The notes under the pieces are model-generated. The model had not been told where the DNA came from, ran no database searches, and saw nothing but the letters and a program-made list of their open reading frames with translations. A DNA stretch of 64,000 bases from JBFGFX01 sp965232455. GTDB taxonomy: Bacteria; Pseudomonadota; Gammaproteobacteria; Steroidobacterales; Woeseiaceae. Every line of letters begins with the position of its first letter. The stretch's first letter is position 1. The translations under genes and the position numbers were made by a program. Shown one piece after another: positions 16,983 to 26,128 of this stretch. The stretch lies in NCBI GenBank assembly GCA_965232455.1, contig OZ246981.1:3596001-3660000 (forward strand), given 5' to 3'.

Positions 16983-18116
16983 ATGGAGTTCGTCGAACAG
17001 ATCTGGTTTGGCTCCGGGCTGTATCAAATGACGCTCGGCAAGTTCGTCATGATCTGCGTCGGGCTGCTGCTCCTGTACCTCGGAATCGCCAAAAAATTCG
17101 AGCCGCTGTTGCTCGTGACGATCGGGTTCGGCGGTATTCTGAGCAATATCCCGGGCGTCGAGATTGCAACGGGCGACGGACTGCTGCACCTGGTTTATCT
17201 CGTCGGCATCGAAACGGCCGTGTTTCCGCTCATCATTTTCATGGGTGTCGGCGCCCTCACGGATTTCGGTCCGCTGCTCGCCAACCCGCGTACGCTGTTT
17301 CTGGGCGCGGCCGCGCAATTCGGAATATTCGCGACCCTGCTTGGGGCGCTGGGCATGACCGCGCTGGGCTGGATGGATTTCTCGCTGCGCGAGGCCGCCG
17401 CGATCGGCATCATCGGCGGCGCGGACGGGCCGACGGCAATTTACGTCTCCAGCCAGCTCGCGCCGCATCTGCTGGGCGCGATTGCGGTCGCCGCCTATTC
17501 CTACATGGCGCTGGTGCCAATCATTCAACCGCCGATCATCAAGGCGCTGACCAGCGAACGAGAACGTAGCATCGAAATGGTTCAGCTTCGGGAAGTATCG
17601 AAAACTGAACGAATTCTGTTTCCGCTGTTGCTGCTGCTGTTGGTCGCGCTTCTCTTGCCGTCCGCCGCACCGCTCCTCGGCATGCTCTGTTTCGGCAACC
17701 TGATGCGCGAATGCGGCGTCGTGGACAGGCTGTCGGAGACCACGCAGAACGCGCTGATCAACACGGTAACCATATTCCTGGGCCTGGCGGTCGGCTCCAA
17801 GCTCAGCGCGGAGCAGTTCCTCGTGCCGAGCACCCTGGGCATCCTGGCGCTCGGCATGGTTGCGTTTGCGATCGGGACCGCGAGCGGCGTGCTGATGGCC
17901 AAGCTGATGAACCGCCTGTCCTCCCAGGCAGTCAATCCCATTATCGGCGCCGCGGGCGTGTCCGCCGTGCCCATGGCCGCCCGTGTTGCAAACACCGTCG
18001 GTCTGGAAGCCAATCCGCAGAACATCCTGCTCATGCATGCGATGGGCCCGAACGTCGCCGGCGTCATCGGCTCGGCGGTCGCGGCCGGCATCATGATCAT
18101 GTTTACGGGCGGCTGA
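16983..18116 (+). CDS. oadB: Oxaloacetate decarboxylase beta subunit, Na+ pump
   Basis: A 377-residue polytopic membrane protein. Conserved pump features are GFGGILSNIPG near residue 40, the FMGVGALTDFGPLLANP loop, the re-entrant GIIGGADGPTAIYVSSQLAP segment with the key aspartate (about residues 141-160), and PIIGAAGVSAVPMAARVAN with ILLMHAMGPNVAGVIGSA near the C-terminus. It decarboxylates carboxybiotin on OadA and couples this to Na+ export. The stop codon abuts, with no gap, the stop of the convergent TonB receptor gene. Confidence 0.95.
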   Translation: MEFVEQIWFGSGLYQMTLGKFVMICVGLLLLYLGIAKKFEPLLLVTIGFGGILSNIPGVEIATGDGLLHLVYLVGIETAVFPLIIFMGVGALTDFGPLLANPRTLFLGAAAQFGIFATLLGALGMTALGWMDFSLREAAAIGIIGGADGPTAIYVSSQLAPHLLGAIAVAAYSYMALVPIIQPPIIKALTSERERSIEMVQLREVSKTERILFPLLLLLLVALLLPSAAPLLGMLCFGNLMRECGVVDRLSETTQNALINTVTIFLGLAVGSKLSAEQFLVPSTLGILALGMVAFAIGTASGVLMAKLMNRLSSQAVNPIIGAAGVSAVPMAARVANTVGLEANPQNILLMHAMGPNVAGVIGSAVAAGIMIMFTGG

Positions 18117-20549
18117 TCAGAAGTTCAACGACCCCTGCAGCGTGACGGTTCGCCCCTGAGCGTAAAACGCATAGTTCGATTTTGCACCGAACGTGCTGCC
18201 CGCCAGCGGCGTGTCGCCGCCAAAGGTCAGGTTGCGCTCGTCGCCCAGGTTTCGACCCAGTAACGCAATCTCCCATCGCCCATCACCCGGTCCGAACCCA
18301 AGGCGCGCGTTCACTTTCGTATAGGCGTCCTGTACCAGCGCGGGATCGAAGGTTGCGGAGGCGTCGTACTCACTGGTGTAGAACACGTCGACCAGCGCCG
18401 TGAATTCGTAATCGGACGACACCGGGAACAGAAAGTCGAACGAGACGTTTCCCTGGAAATCCGACACCATCTGATTCGAGTTGCCGGTGTAGTCGCAAAG
18501 CTCCGGCGTGCCGTCGCCGTCGAGATCCGTATCCGGCGTTTGTCCGAAGTAACACTGCCCGTTCTCGAAATCGGTGAACTCGAAATCGGTAATCGCAAAC
18601 CCGCCGGTCACCGTCAGGTAGTCGGTTGCGGCCCAGCGACCGTCGAGCTCGAACCCGAAAATCTCGGCCGTTGCGGCGTTACCCACGTTAAAGCCGAGCA
18701 CGCCGTCGAAAATCGATATTTGCAAATCCGAAAAATCGGTAAAAAACGCACTGGCATTCAACTCCAACGAACCGCCGGCAAGCGTGAACTTCCCGCCGAG
18801 CTCGATGTTCGAGGCTTCCTCGTCGTCGAACTCGAACGAGGTCGCCATATCCGCGTAGAAGGAGCGATTGTTTGCGCGGAAGTCGAAGCTTCCCGATTTG
18901 AAGCCCTCCGCCCAGCTCAGGTAAAGCAAGCTTGCGTCATTCGCGTCCCAGATGAGCTTCACTTCCGGCGAGAATTTGTTCGTGTCCCGATCGCCGCTGA
19001 CCGGCAAGGCGCCCAGCTGGCCGATGAAAAACGCACCCTGCGGCCCGAGCGCGGCGAGGTTTGTCGATGAGATGCCGAACGCGTTCGCGTATACCAGCGG
19101 TGCGCCGGCCTGCGGGGCCGGCAATGGCGCGCCCCCGAGACCCACGATGCTCAGCGTGCGAAACCCTTCGCGTTCGTCATTGGTTATGCGCCCGCCGAGC
19201 TGTAACGTAAACGACTCGTTGAAGTGCCAGTTGAATTGGGCAAACGCGGAAAGGACGTCCGAATCAACCGTCGCCGCGCGCGACGCTTCCGTGGCCGACA
19301 CCAGATTGCCGGCGCCCGGCGACTGGCCGTTGATCGCCGGCACCAGAATCGAGTTGGCCGGCACGATGATCTGATCGAAAAAATCATGATCGCTGGTCTG
19401 ATAATACAGGCCGGCGATGTAGTCATAGGTGTCGTTCAACGGCGATGACAGCCTGAACTCCTGGCTGAACTGCGAATATTCCTCCTGCAGCGCGGCATTG
19501 AACACCGTCGCACCGGTAAAATCGCAGTCGCACAATTCGTCGTACTCGAAATTGCTGTGCGCCGTGATCGAACGCAGATTGTACTCGCCGATGTCCCAGT
19601 CGACAGTCAGCGAGAACGTCTCGGACTCGTTGTTGCTGAAGTCGCCGTTCGAGGAACGAACCTCGTCTTGCCCGACGTTCGATACCGAAGGGTCCTGCAT
19701 GAAAACGTTCGTCAGGATCTGGTTGTATTGCAGGCCCGCGAACGGACCGGCGACGGCCGGCTGTTCGTTGACGATCTCGATGTGCCGGCCGGTCACGTCG
19801 AATTCCCCGATCTCCGCCCTGAGGATCGCGGTGGCGTTCGTCGCGAAGTCCCAATCCAGCGTGCCGCGCACGGTCCAATCCTCGCGACTCGGCTCGTCGC
19901 GGTCGAGCGTCGCATTGCGGATATAGCCGTCGAGGTCGCGGCTGCGTGCGGCAACCCTTCCCCGCACCGTATCGGAGAACGGCCCGGACAACACCGCTTC
20001 GACGATGGTTTCGTTGTCCTCGAACTCGTTGGACACCATGACCCGGCCCTCGAAGCTGTCCGTCGGTCTGGCGGTCGTGATGTTCAACGCCCCTGCAACC
20101 GAGTTCTTGCCGAACAAGATCGACTGCGGTCCCCGCAATACTTCGACGCGGGCCAAATCGAGAAACGGTGATCGAAACTGTTGCGCGCGGCCGAAGTAAA
20201 TCCCGTCGACGTAGATGCCGACGGACTGCTCGAAGGCCTGGTTGATGCCGGAACCGATACCGCGCACGAACGCGTTGGTGCCGATGCCGGTCTCGGTCAA
20301 ATTGAAGTTCGGAACGAGGAACTGGATATCTTCCGCACGCTGCAGCGCCGTCTTGGTCAGCGTGTCACCGGTCACCGCCGATATGGATACGGGCACGTCC
20401 TGCAAGCCCTGTTCGCGGTACTGCGCCGTCACGATAATCTCTTCGAGCAGCCGTGCGCCCAATTCCTGGGCGCGGGCAGGACCCGCAGTCAACAAGAGCG
20501 TAGCCAACCCGGCCGCACTCGCAGATACGATCGCTGGTTTCCTGTTCAT
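18117..20549 (-). CDS. TonB-dependent outer-membrane receptor
   Basis: The ATG at 20549 follows GGGGGAGAT and yields 810 residues with signal peptide MNRKPAIVSASAAGLATLLL ending PARAQ. The plug begins LLEEIIVTAQYREQGLQDVP and contains FVRGIGSGIN, VYVDGIYFGR-like text (GIYVDGIYFGRAQQF) and VEVLRGPQSILFGKNSVAGA. The barrel ends VTLQGSLNF, the outer-membrane signature. This plug type is the one common in sphingomonads and marine gammaproteobacteria, where ligands range over siderophores, vitamins, aromatic compounds and oligosaccharides. It is encoded opposite to, and immediately after, oadB; 209 bp separate its start from the nitrile-hydratase-like genes on the same strand. Confidence 0.93.
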   Translation of the reverse strand: MNRKPAIVSASAAGLATLLLTAGPARAQELGARLLEEIIVTAQYREQGLQDVPVSISAVTGDTLTKTALQRAEDIQFLVPNFNLTETGIGTNAFVRGIGSGINQAFEQSVGIYVDGIYFGRAQQFRSPFLDLARVEVLRGPQSILFGKNSVAGALNITTARPTDSFEGRVMVSNEFEDNETIVEAVLSGPFSDTVRGRVAARSRDLDGYIRNATLDRDEPSREDWTVRGTLDWDFATNATAILRAEIGEFDVTGRHIEIVNEQPAVAGPFAGLQYNQILTNVFMQDPSVSNVGQDEVRSSNGDFSNNESETFSLTVDWDIGEYNLRSITAHSNFEYDELCDCDFTGATVFNAALQEEYSQFSQEFRLSSPLNDTYDYIAGLYYQTSDHDFFDQIIVPANSILVPAINGQSPGAGNLVSATEASRAATVDSDVLSAFAQFNWHFNESFTLQLGGRITNDEREGFRTLSIVGLGGAPLPAPQAGAPLVYANAFGISSTNLAALGPQGAFFIGQLGALPVSGDRDTNKFSPEVKLIWDANDASLLYLSWAEGFKSGSFDFRANNRSFYADMATSFEFDDEEASNIELGGKFTLAGGSLELNASAFFTDFSDLQISIFDGVLGFNVGNAATAEIFGFELDGRWAATDYLTVTGGFAITDFEFTDFENGQCYFGQTPDTDLDGDGTPELCDYTGNSNQMVSDFQGNVSFDFLFPVSSDYEFTALVDVFYTSEYDASATFDPALVQDAYTKVNARLGFGPGDGRWEIALLGRNLGDERNLTFGGDTPLAGSTFGAKSNYAFYAQGRTVTLQGSLNF

Positions 20550-20683
20550 ATCTCCCCCGAGAATTGTCACAACGGCGGGCATCCGCCGTTTTCCTCAAGT
20601 CGCCGTTTTGTGTAGTTGATTACCGACGAAACAATACCGTACCACGAACGCCCCGGCTTGTCCGTGGAGGAACGGTCTGCGCT

Positions 20684-20713
20684 TGTAGGAGCGCGTCCTG
20701 AGGGGCTCCTGCA
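20684..20713. repeat. REP-like hairpin downstream of the nitrile-hydratase-like genes
   Basis: TGTAGGAGC at 20684-20692 pairs with GCTCCTGCA at 20705-20713 (nine pairs, one G-T wobble) around an 11-base loop. The TGTAGGAGC start resembles interspersed REP sequences of gammaproteobacteria. It lies between the alpha-subunit stop and the TonB receptor start on the minus strand and lacks a T tract. Confidence 0.4.
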
Positions 20714-20758
20714 GTCGTTGACAAGCTTTGGACAGCGACGCCGAGAATCCGGCCCGGA

Positions 20759-21400
20759 TCAGATTTTCAGATCGCGTTGCGTACCGATCAGCGAGTCGCG
20801 GGTGACGATGGACGCGAGCCGTGTTTCGTCCCAGTCCTCGGTGCCCGCCGGCCGCTGCGGCAACACCATGTAACGGAGCTCGGCCGTCGAGTCGTGCACG
20901 CGGACCTCGACGTCGTCCGGCAGGTCGACGCCGAATTCGCTCAGCACGACACGCGGCTCGCGCACCAGCCTGGCGCGATAATTCTTGGATTTGTACCAGG
21001 CCGGCGACATGCCGAGCAGCGCTCGCGGGTAACAGGAGCACAGCGTGCAAACGATGACGTTGTGCACCGAATCGGTGTTCTCCATGACCGTGAATTCGGT
21101 GGGTGACAGATCGAAGCCCATTTCCTTGATGGCCTCCGCGCCGTTGGCGAGCAGACGTTCGCGGTAGTCGGGGTCGGTCCACGCACGCGCGGCCAACCGG
21201 CCGCCGTTTTCCGGCGACGCGCCCTGCATTTTGGCGATGACCGCCTGCTCCTCCTCGGGTGTGTAATACCCGGCATCGATCAGCAGCTCGCGCAGCGCGA
21301 GACCGACGAGCGCGCCCTCGCTGGTCGGCTCCGCATGGTCGGGCTGAAAGGTCCGCGCGTGGTCGTGCGCATCCCCATTGTGCGAGTGTTCGTTACTCAT
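20759..21400 (-). CDS. Nitrile hydratase-like alpha subunit (cobalt-type metal motif)
   Basis: A 213-residue protein with the metal-binding claw VIVCTLCSCYPRALLG at about residues 116-130. The CTLCSC version, with threonine, is the cobalt type; the two outer-sphere cysteines are those oxidised to sulfinic and sulfenic acid in active enzymes. Flanking family features are LRELLIDAGYYTPEEEQAVI, the PENGGRLAARAW helix, SPAWYKSKNYRARLVREPR and the C-terminal LPQRPAGTEDWDETRLASIV. The N-terminal 22 residues are histidine-rich (NEHSHNGDAHDH), possibly metal-handling. It could equally be the gamma subunit of a thiocyanate hydrolase, which shares this fold and motif. Its ATG overlaps the stop of the preceding gene (ATGA). 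Confidence 0.88.
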   Translation of the reverse strand: MSNEHSHNGDAHDHARTFQPDHAEPTSEGALVGLALRELLIDAGYYTPEEEQAVIAKMQGASPENGGRLAARAWTDPDYRERLLANGAEAIKEMGFDLSPTEFTVMENTDSVHNVIVCTLCSCYPRALLGMSPAWYKSKNYRARLVREPRVVLSEFGVDLPDDVEVRVHDSTAELRYMVLPQRPAGTEDWDETRLASIVTRDSLIGTQRDLKI

Positions 21401-21684
21401 TGCGCGTCCTCCAGCCAGTGCTCGAAGATTTCGATGTCCAGCTTGTCATCGCGGGACCCCGCATAATCCGGCCAAAGCGCGACCTGTGCGATGCGCACCC
21501 GATAAAGCCGGGTCAACGGCGTGCCGTCGCCGCGGATGTAGGTTTCCGGCCGACCGTGCATCCCGCAGACCCGCTCGATCGTGCCGACATGCCCTTTTGC
21601 GTAGGCGGGAACGCGATGGTGCACCGCCGGCATGCGATCGGCAATGCGCACTTTCTGACCGATCGAAAACCGGGCCGCGCTCAA
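21397..21684 (-). CDS. Nitrile hydratase-like beta subunit, C-terminal domain as a separate protein
   Basis: A 95-residue SH3-like barrel equal to the C-terminal half of nitrile hydratase beta: FSIGQKVRIADR, then PAYAKGHVGTIERVCGMHGRPE, LTRLYRVRIAQVALWPDYAG and a last IEIFEHWLED. No ATG fits. The only sensible start is a TTG at 21684 whose last two bases are part of the upstream gene's TGA stop (TTGA), so it depends on coupled translation. In thiocyanate hydrolase and toyocamycin nitrile hydratase this domain is likewise a stand-alone subunit. A longer reading to 21921 exists in the same frame but only overlaps the upstream gene and has no family character. Confidence 0.82.
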   Translation of the reverse strand: MSAARFSIGQKVRIADRMPAVHHRVPAYAKGHVGTIERVCGMHGRPETYIRGDGTPLTRLYRVRIAQVALWPDYAGSRDDKLDIEIFEHWLEDAQ

Positions 21685-22007
21685 CCCAGCGCCTCGGCGG
21701 ACTGTCGCCGCCGGATAAGATCGATCCGCGCCGTCAGCTGTTCGTCGGTGAAAACGCCTTTGTCGAGCAGGGCATGCGCGAGCGACTTGGCCCAGCGTTC
21801 GTAATACGTCAACCGCTCGTAGTCCCGGGGGTCCAGCCGCTCGATGCCGTCGCGCAGCTCCGCAAAATCGGTGAACAGCCCCTTGCTCATGGCGAGACGG
21901 ATCATCGCGTCGATCTGCCACTCCCAGTAGGCTGTGTCGTGTTCGCGCAGGTCGACGGGGCCGGCGTCCAAGCCGCCGATATCGTGGGGTCCGGATGATT
22001 TGGTCAT
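21681..22007 (-). CDS. Nitrile hydratase-like beta subunit, N-terminal domain as a separate protein
   Basis: A 108-residue helical protein equal to the N-terminal half of nitrile hydratase beta. It opens with the hallmark HDIGGLDAGPV, followed by a WEWQIDAMIRLAMSKGLF helix and YERLTYYERWAKSLAHALLDKG, which contains the region carrying the conserved arginine that contacts the modified cysteines in nitrile hydratases. The start is taken as ATG at 22007; a weak GGGTC is the only ribosome-site candidate. It is first of three genes linked by TTGA and ATGA overlaps, matching the scnB-scnA-scnC order of thiocyanate hydrolase (N-half, C-half, alpha-like). Confidence 0.82.
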   Translation of the reverse strand: MTKSSGPHDIGGLDAGPVDLREHDTAYWEWQIDAMIRLAMSKGLFTDFAELRDGIERLDPRDYERLTYYERWAKSLAHALLDKGVFTDEQLTARIDLIRRRQSAEALG

Positions 22008-22173
22008 GCTGTCAATTAGACCCGGCGCCGGAAGGAATGGCAATGGATGCGCCCGGCCCCGGCCAGCGCTCACGGGCGCAATTTCACAATTTCATAAGAT
22101 AAGGCAATTTCCCGGATAATTTGGTTAGGATCGAAGTCTCACTAAAAGATCACTCCGCACCGGCAGGCACTCC

Positions 22174-22974
22174 ATGCTCAAAACCGCTCTCCTCGCAATT
22201 ACCGCCTCGTTCGCCGCCGCCGTGCTGACCGGCGCGGTCGTCTGGGCGCAGGGTAGACCGGCGACGGCTCAGGAGCCCGTCGGAGGGCGCCAGGCGCCCG
22301 GCGAGTTTCAGTTTGCGCGACTGGCGTACAACACCAACCCCTACGCGCAGAATCGCGGTTACGGCTGGGGTCGGCGGCAGATGTGGCAGACGGACTGGCC
22401 GGACGCGGAACACCATTTCAGCAAGGGCGTATCCCGGCTGACGCGTATCGATGCGGCCGCCGAAGGGCAGATATTGACCGCGCTGGACGAAGACATTTTC
22501 GACTACCCGTGGATTTACGCGGTCGAAGTCGGCCACTGGAGTCTCAACCGTCGTGAAGCCGATAATCTTCGGGACTATTTGCTGCGCGGCGGCTTCCTGA
22601 TGGTGGATGACTTCCACGGCAGCTTCGAGTGGGCAGGGTTCGTCGCGTCGATGGAAAAGGTTTTCCCGGACCGCCCGATCGTCGACATCGGCCACGACGA
22701 TCCGGTTTTCCACGCCGTCTATGACTTGAACCATCGCATCCAGATCCCCTCGCGGATGTTTATCTATTCCGGCGTCACCTGGGAAAAGGACGGTTACACG
22801 CCCCACTGGCGCGGAATTTACGACGACGACGGCCGGCTGATGGTCGCCATCAATCACAACATGGATATCGGCGACGCCTGGGAACACGCGGACTGGCCCG
22901 ATTATCCTGAGAATATGACCGCTCTCGCCTACCGTTTTGGTATCAATTACCTCGTGTACGCGATGACCCACTAG
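22174..22974 (+). CDS. DUF4159 domain protein, exported
   Basis: A 266-residue protein with a signal peptide or anchor (AVLTGAVVWAQG, about residues 14-25). The DUF4159 core is clear: FQFARLAYNTNP, WPDAEHHFSKGVSRLT, then YPWIYAVEVGHW, LRDYLLRGGFLMVDDFHG and DIGHDDPVFHAVYDL. This flavodoxin-like, amidotransferase-like domain is typically found beside MoxR, DUF58 and BatA genes, and here it opens that array. The ligand and reaction are unknown. 166 bp of AT-richer DNA separates it from the divergent nitrile-hydratase-like genes and probably holds the promoter for the long array that follows. Confidence 0.87.
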   Translation: MLKTALLAITASFAAAVLTGAVVWAQGRPATAQEPVGGRQAPGEFQFARLAYNTNPYAQNRGYGWGRRQMWQTDWPDAEHHFSKGVSRLTRIDAAAEGQILTALDEDIFDYPWIYAVEVGHWSLNRREADNLRDYLLRGGFLMVDDFHGSFEWAGFVASMEKVFPDRPIVDIGHDDPVFHAVYDLNHRIQIPSRMFIYSGVTWEKDGYTPHWRGIYDDDGRLMVAINHNMDIGDAWEHADWPDYPENMTALAYRFGINYLVYAMTH

Positions 22975-22988
22975 GGCCTGTATCCACG

Positions 22989-25217
22989 TTGTTCGAGATT
23001 CTCTTCAAGTATCCGCGCAACCTTTATGCGCGCAGCGAGCTCACCTTCGCGGATTTATGGCCGGATTGGCTGCCCATCGTACTCGCGATCATCGGCATTG
23101 CAGCGATCGCCTGGTTTCTGTTCGTTCGGCGTGCACTGGCAAAGCCGCTCCAGCTGACGACGATCGGACTGCTGCAGCTGGCGATGCTGGCAGTCGTCCT
23201 GTGGCTTCTGCATTTGCCGACACTGGAAACCGAACAGTTGAGAGCCGGCGAAAACTCCGTCGCGATGCTGCTCGACAGCTCCGCCAGCATGGCTTACGGA
23301 CCGGAACGCACGCGCCTGGTGGATGCGCGCAACGTGCTGGAAGCCGCGATGGGCGACGGCGGCGGGCTGGCGCTCCCGGTACAGCGTTACGAGTTAGCCG
23401 ACGGCGCGAACAGAGTCGAGTCGTTTGCGGGCTCCGCGCCCGCGGGCGGTCGCACGGCAATCGCCGACGCCGTGACCACGGTGCTCCGTCAGGCGCAGAC
23501 GACGCCGCTGGCGGCGGTGATCGTCGCCTCCGACGGCGCCGACACTACCGGGGGCGTCACGGCCGAGGAACTCGCCGAGATCTCGAGCTTCGGCGTTCCG
23601 GTACATACCATTGCGGTCGGACGCGCGGCGATGCCGGAAGACCTGGAAATCAGCGACGTATTCCTGCCGGCGCGCGTGTTGCCGGACAGTCGCTTGTCGG
23701 CGCGCGTGTCCATCCACCACGACGGCGCCGGCACGACGCAGCTCAAGGTGTACGACGGTGACAATTTGCTCGCTTCGATACCGACGGAACTCGGCGCAGA
23801 TACCAACACCACCACCGTCTGGGTCGATTTCGAACTCGCCGAAGCCGGCCCCCACCAGCTGGAGTTTACGGTCGACGGCAAGGAAGGTGAGCAGGAACTG
23901 CGCAACAATCGGCGCGTGCGACTCGTCGAGGTCATCGACGACACCTATCGAATCCTTTATTACGAAGGCGAGCCGCGCTGGGAATACAAGTTTCTGCGCC
24001 GCGCCATTCAGAACGACGACGATTTGCAGCTCATTTCCCTGTTGCGCGTCAGTCCTAACAAGTTCTATCGGCAGGGCGTGGACTCGGCCGACCAACTCGC
24101 CGACGGATTTCCAAGCACCGTCGAGGAGCTCTATGCCTACGATGCCTTGATGATCGGCAGCGTCGAGGCGGCGTCGTTGACCGCCGCGCAGCAGATCATG
24201 ATACGAGACTTTGTCAGCGAGCGCGGCGGCACGCTGCTGATGCTCGCCGGGCGCAACGGGCTGGGCAGCGGCGGCTGGGGCCAGTCGCCGGTGGCGGACG
24301 CCTTGCCGACCCGCCTGCCGCAAGCCGACGTCGAGTCGTTTTTTCGTGTACAGGCGCCGGTTGCGTTGACCCCGCAGGGCAGCGACAGCCAGATGCTCCG
24401 TCTCGCCGCGACCGACGACGAAAACCGGCAGGCATGGCACGGTCTGCCCGAGATTGCCGATTACCAGCTGACGGGCACGCTCAAACCCGCGGCCGTCGCT
24501 TTGCTGACCACCACGACGGAGCGCGGCGTACAACCGCTGCTCGTGACACAGGCGTTTGGGCGGGGCCGCAGTTTCGTTCTGGCTACCGGCGGTACCTGGC
24601 GCTGGCAAATGAGCCTGCCGGTCGAGGACCAACGGCACGAGACGTTTTGGCGACAAACCTTACGTACCCTCGTGGCCGGCACGCCGGCGAACACTTCGCT
24701 CACGGCGAGCCCCGGCGCCGGCGGTATCCAGCTACGCGCGGAGTTCCGCGACAAGCAGTTCGCGCCGTTGGAAGGGGTCGGCGTCTCGGCCGTCGTCGCC
24801 CGCGAGGACGGCGAATCCTGGACCGTACCGTTGAGTCCATCCGCGGATGAAGCCGGTGTGTTTACCGGCGAACTCGATCCGGATTCATCGGGCCTGTACT
24901 TCGTGGAGGCGCTTGCTCAACGGGACGACACGCCGGTCGCCACCGCGCGCGCAAGCCTGGCCTATGAGGCGGGCCAGGCGGAACACTTCGGCATTCGACG
25001 CAACGCGGCACAGCTCGGCCGGCTGTCGGAAGCCACCGGCGGCCAGCAGCTGGCCATGGACCAGCTCGACGATCTACCGAACCTGCTCCGTTATTCCAAG
25101 GCCGGCGTCACGGAGATTCAGTCGCATGCAATCTGGGACATGCCGGCGGCCTTCCTGCTGCTTCTGTTCCTGAAAGCGGGCGAGTGGCTTTTGCGACGAC
25201 GTTGGGGAACGATATGA
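22989..25217 (+). CDS. Membrane protein with VWA and glutamine-amidotransferase-like domains
   Basis: A 742-residue protein from a TTG start 14 bp after the DUF4159 gene. Two N-terminal membrane helices (WLPIVLAIIGIAAIAWFLFV and LLQLAMLAVVLWLLHL) are followed by a VWA domain opening SVAMLLDSSASMAYG (about residues 95-109; the metal-site DxSxS is intact) and reaching VIVASDGADTTGG. Then come a beta-sandwich, a class-I glutamine-amidotransferase-like domain (ILYYEGEPRWEYKFLRRA to LLMLAGRNGLG) without an evident catalytic cysteine, and a C-terminal helix AAFLLLLFLKAGEWLL. Such proteins accompany MoxR AAA+ ATPases. The periplasmic side probably displays the VWA domain for a protein partner. Its stop overlaps the next start (ATGA). 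Confidence 0.82.
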   Translation: MFEILFKYPRNLYARSELTFADLWPDWLPIVLAIIGIAAIAWFLFVRRALAKPLQLTTIGLLQLAMLAVVLWLLHLPTLETEQLRAGENSVAMLLDSSASMAYGPERTRLVDARNVLEAAMGDGGGLALPVQRYELADGANRVESFAGSAPAGGRTAIADAVTTVLRQAQTTPLAAVIVASDGADTTGGVTAEELAEISSFGVPVHTIAVGRAAMPEDLEISDVFLPARVLPDSRLSARVSIHHDGAGTTQLKVYDGDNLLASIPTELGADTNTTTVWVDFELAEAGPHQLEFTVDGKEGEQELRNNRRVRLVEVIDDTYRILYYEGEPRWEYKFLRRAIQNDDDLQLISLLRVSPNKFYRQGVDSADQLADGFPSTVEELYAYDALMIGSVEAASLTAAQQIMIRDFVSERGGTLLMLAGRNGLGSGGWGQSPVADALPTRLPQADVESFFRVQAPVALTPQGSDSQMLRLAATDDENRQAWHGLPEIADYQLTGTLKPAAVALLTTTTERGVQPLLVTQAFGRGRSFVLATGGTWRWQMSLPVEDQRHETFWRQTLRTLVAGTPANTSLTASPGAGGIQLRAEFRDKQFAPLEGVGVSAVVAREDGESWTVPLSPSADEAGVFTGELDPDSSGLYFVEALAQRDDTPVATARASLAYEAGQAEHFGIRRNAAQLGRLSEATGGQQLAMDQLDDLPNLLRYSKAGVTEIQSHAIWDMPAAFLLLLFLKAGEWLLRRRWGTI

Positions 25218-26128
25218 AACCCGCACTGGCTGCGCTCGCCGCCATGTGCCTGTTTTTTGCGGGACCCGCCCGGTCGGCCTCGACGGTGGTGATTATCGAG
25301 GGCATCGGCGGCACCGATCGGTATACGCAGGAATTCGCCGAACAGGTCGAGGCAATCGCGGCCGCCGCGGCGACGCTGTCGCCGTCTCCGACCGTGCAGC
25401 TGTTTCGCGCCGGCGCCGCAACTCGCGAGCCGATCGTCGAATACTTCGCGGCACTGGCCAACACGATGACGGGCGGCGATCAGCTGACAGTCTATTTGAT
25501 TGGGCACGGCAGCTACGACGATCACGAATACAAATTCAACATTGCCGGACCCGACCTGACGGACACGGACATCCTCGACGCCATGCAGGCCGTACCCAGC
25601 GACAATCAGATCCTGGTCAACACCAGCAGCGCCAGCGGCGCCGGCGCCGAGCTCTGGCAGAGCGACAACCGAGTGGTCATAACGGCCACCCGCAGCGGGG
25701 TGGAGCGGCATGCAACGCGGTTTGGCATCCGTTTCGCCGCCGCGCTGGCCAGCGCGGCGGCCGACACCGACAAAAACCAGATCGTTACCGCGCAAGAAGC
25801 CTTCGACTTCGCGGATCGGGGTGTCCGCGATTATTTCGAGGCGAACGGACAGCTCGCCACCGAACACGCGAGACTGTCCGGCCAGCGGGCGGATCGATTC
25901 AGCCTTGCCCGCCTCAGCGCGGCTCGCCCGGCCAACGACGACGCCCGGCTCAGGGAACTGGTCGCCACGCGTGACGCGATCAGCGAGCGTATCGAAACCT
26001 TGCGGCTCGCCAGAGACGGCATGCCGGTGGAGGACTATCAGAGCGAACTGCTTGGCGTCATGCTGGACCTCGCGGAGGTCGAGGAAGCAATCGAGCGGCG
26101 AGAGCGGGAATTGTCCGACGATGAGTAG
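25214..26128 (+). CDS. Exported C13/caspase-like protein with Ser in place of the catalytic Cys
   Basis: A 304-residue product with signal peptide MKPALAALAAMCLFFAGPARSA. The mature part has the clan-CD caspase fold order: TVVIIEGIGG first strand, LTVYLIGHGSYDDHEYKF with the expected catalytic His98 in GHG, then ILVNTSSASGAG where GPI8/legumain-type enzymes read D-T-C-Q-A-S. The cysteine position is Ser138, so a cysteine-protease activity is not expected. After that come ADTDKNQIVTAQEAFDFADR and a charged C-terminal coiled coil (residues about 245-304). It overlaps both neighbours, by four bases upstream and eight downstream, and is therefore part of one translational unit with the VWA protein and the metallopeptidase. 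It may be a pseudo-protease or binding protein. Confidence 0.7.
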   Translation: MKPALAALAAMCLFFAGPARSASTVVIIEGIGGTDRYTQEFAEQVEAIAAAAATLSPSPTVQLFRAGAATREPIVEYFAALANTMTGGDQLTVYLIGHGSYDDHEYKFNIAGPDLTDTDILDAMQAVPSDNQILVNTSSASGAGAELWQSDNRVVITATRSGVERHATRFGIRFAAALASAAADTDKNQIVTAQEAFDFADRGVRDYFEANGQLATEHARLSGQRADRFSLARLSAARPANDDARLRELVATRDAISERIETLRLARDGMPVEDYQSELLGVMLDLAEVEEAIERRERELSDDE

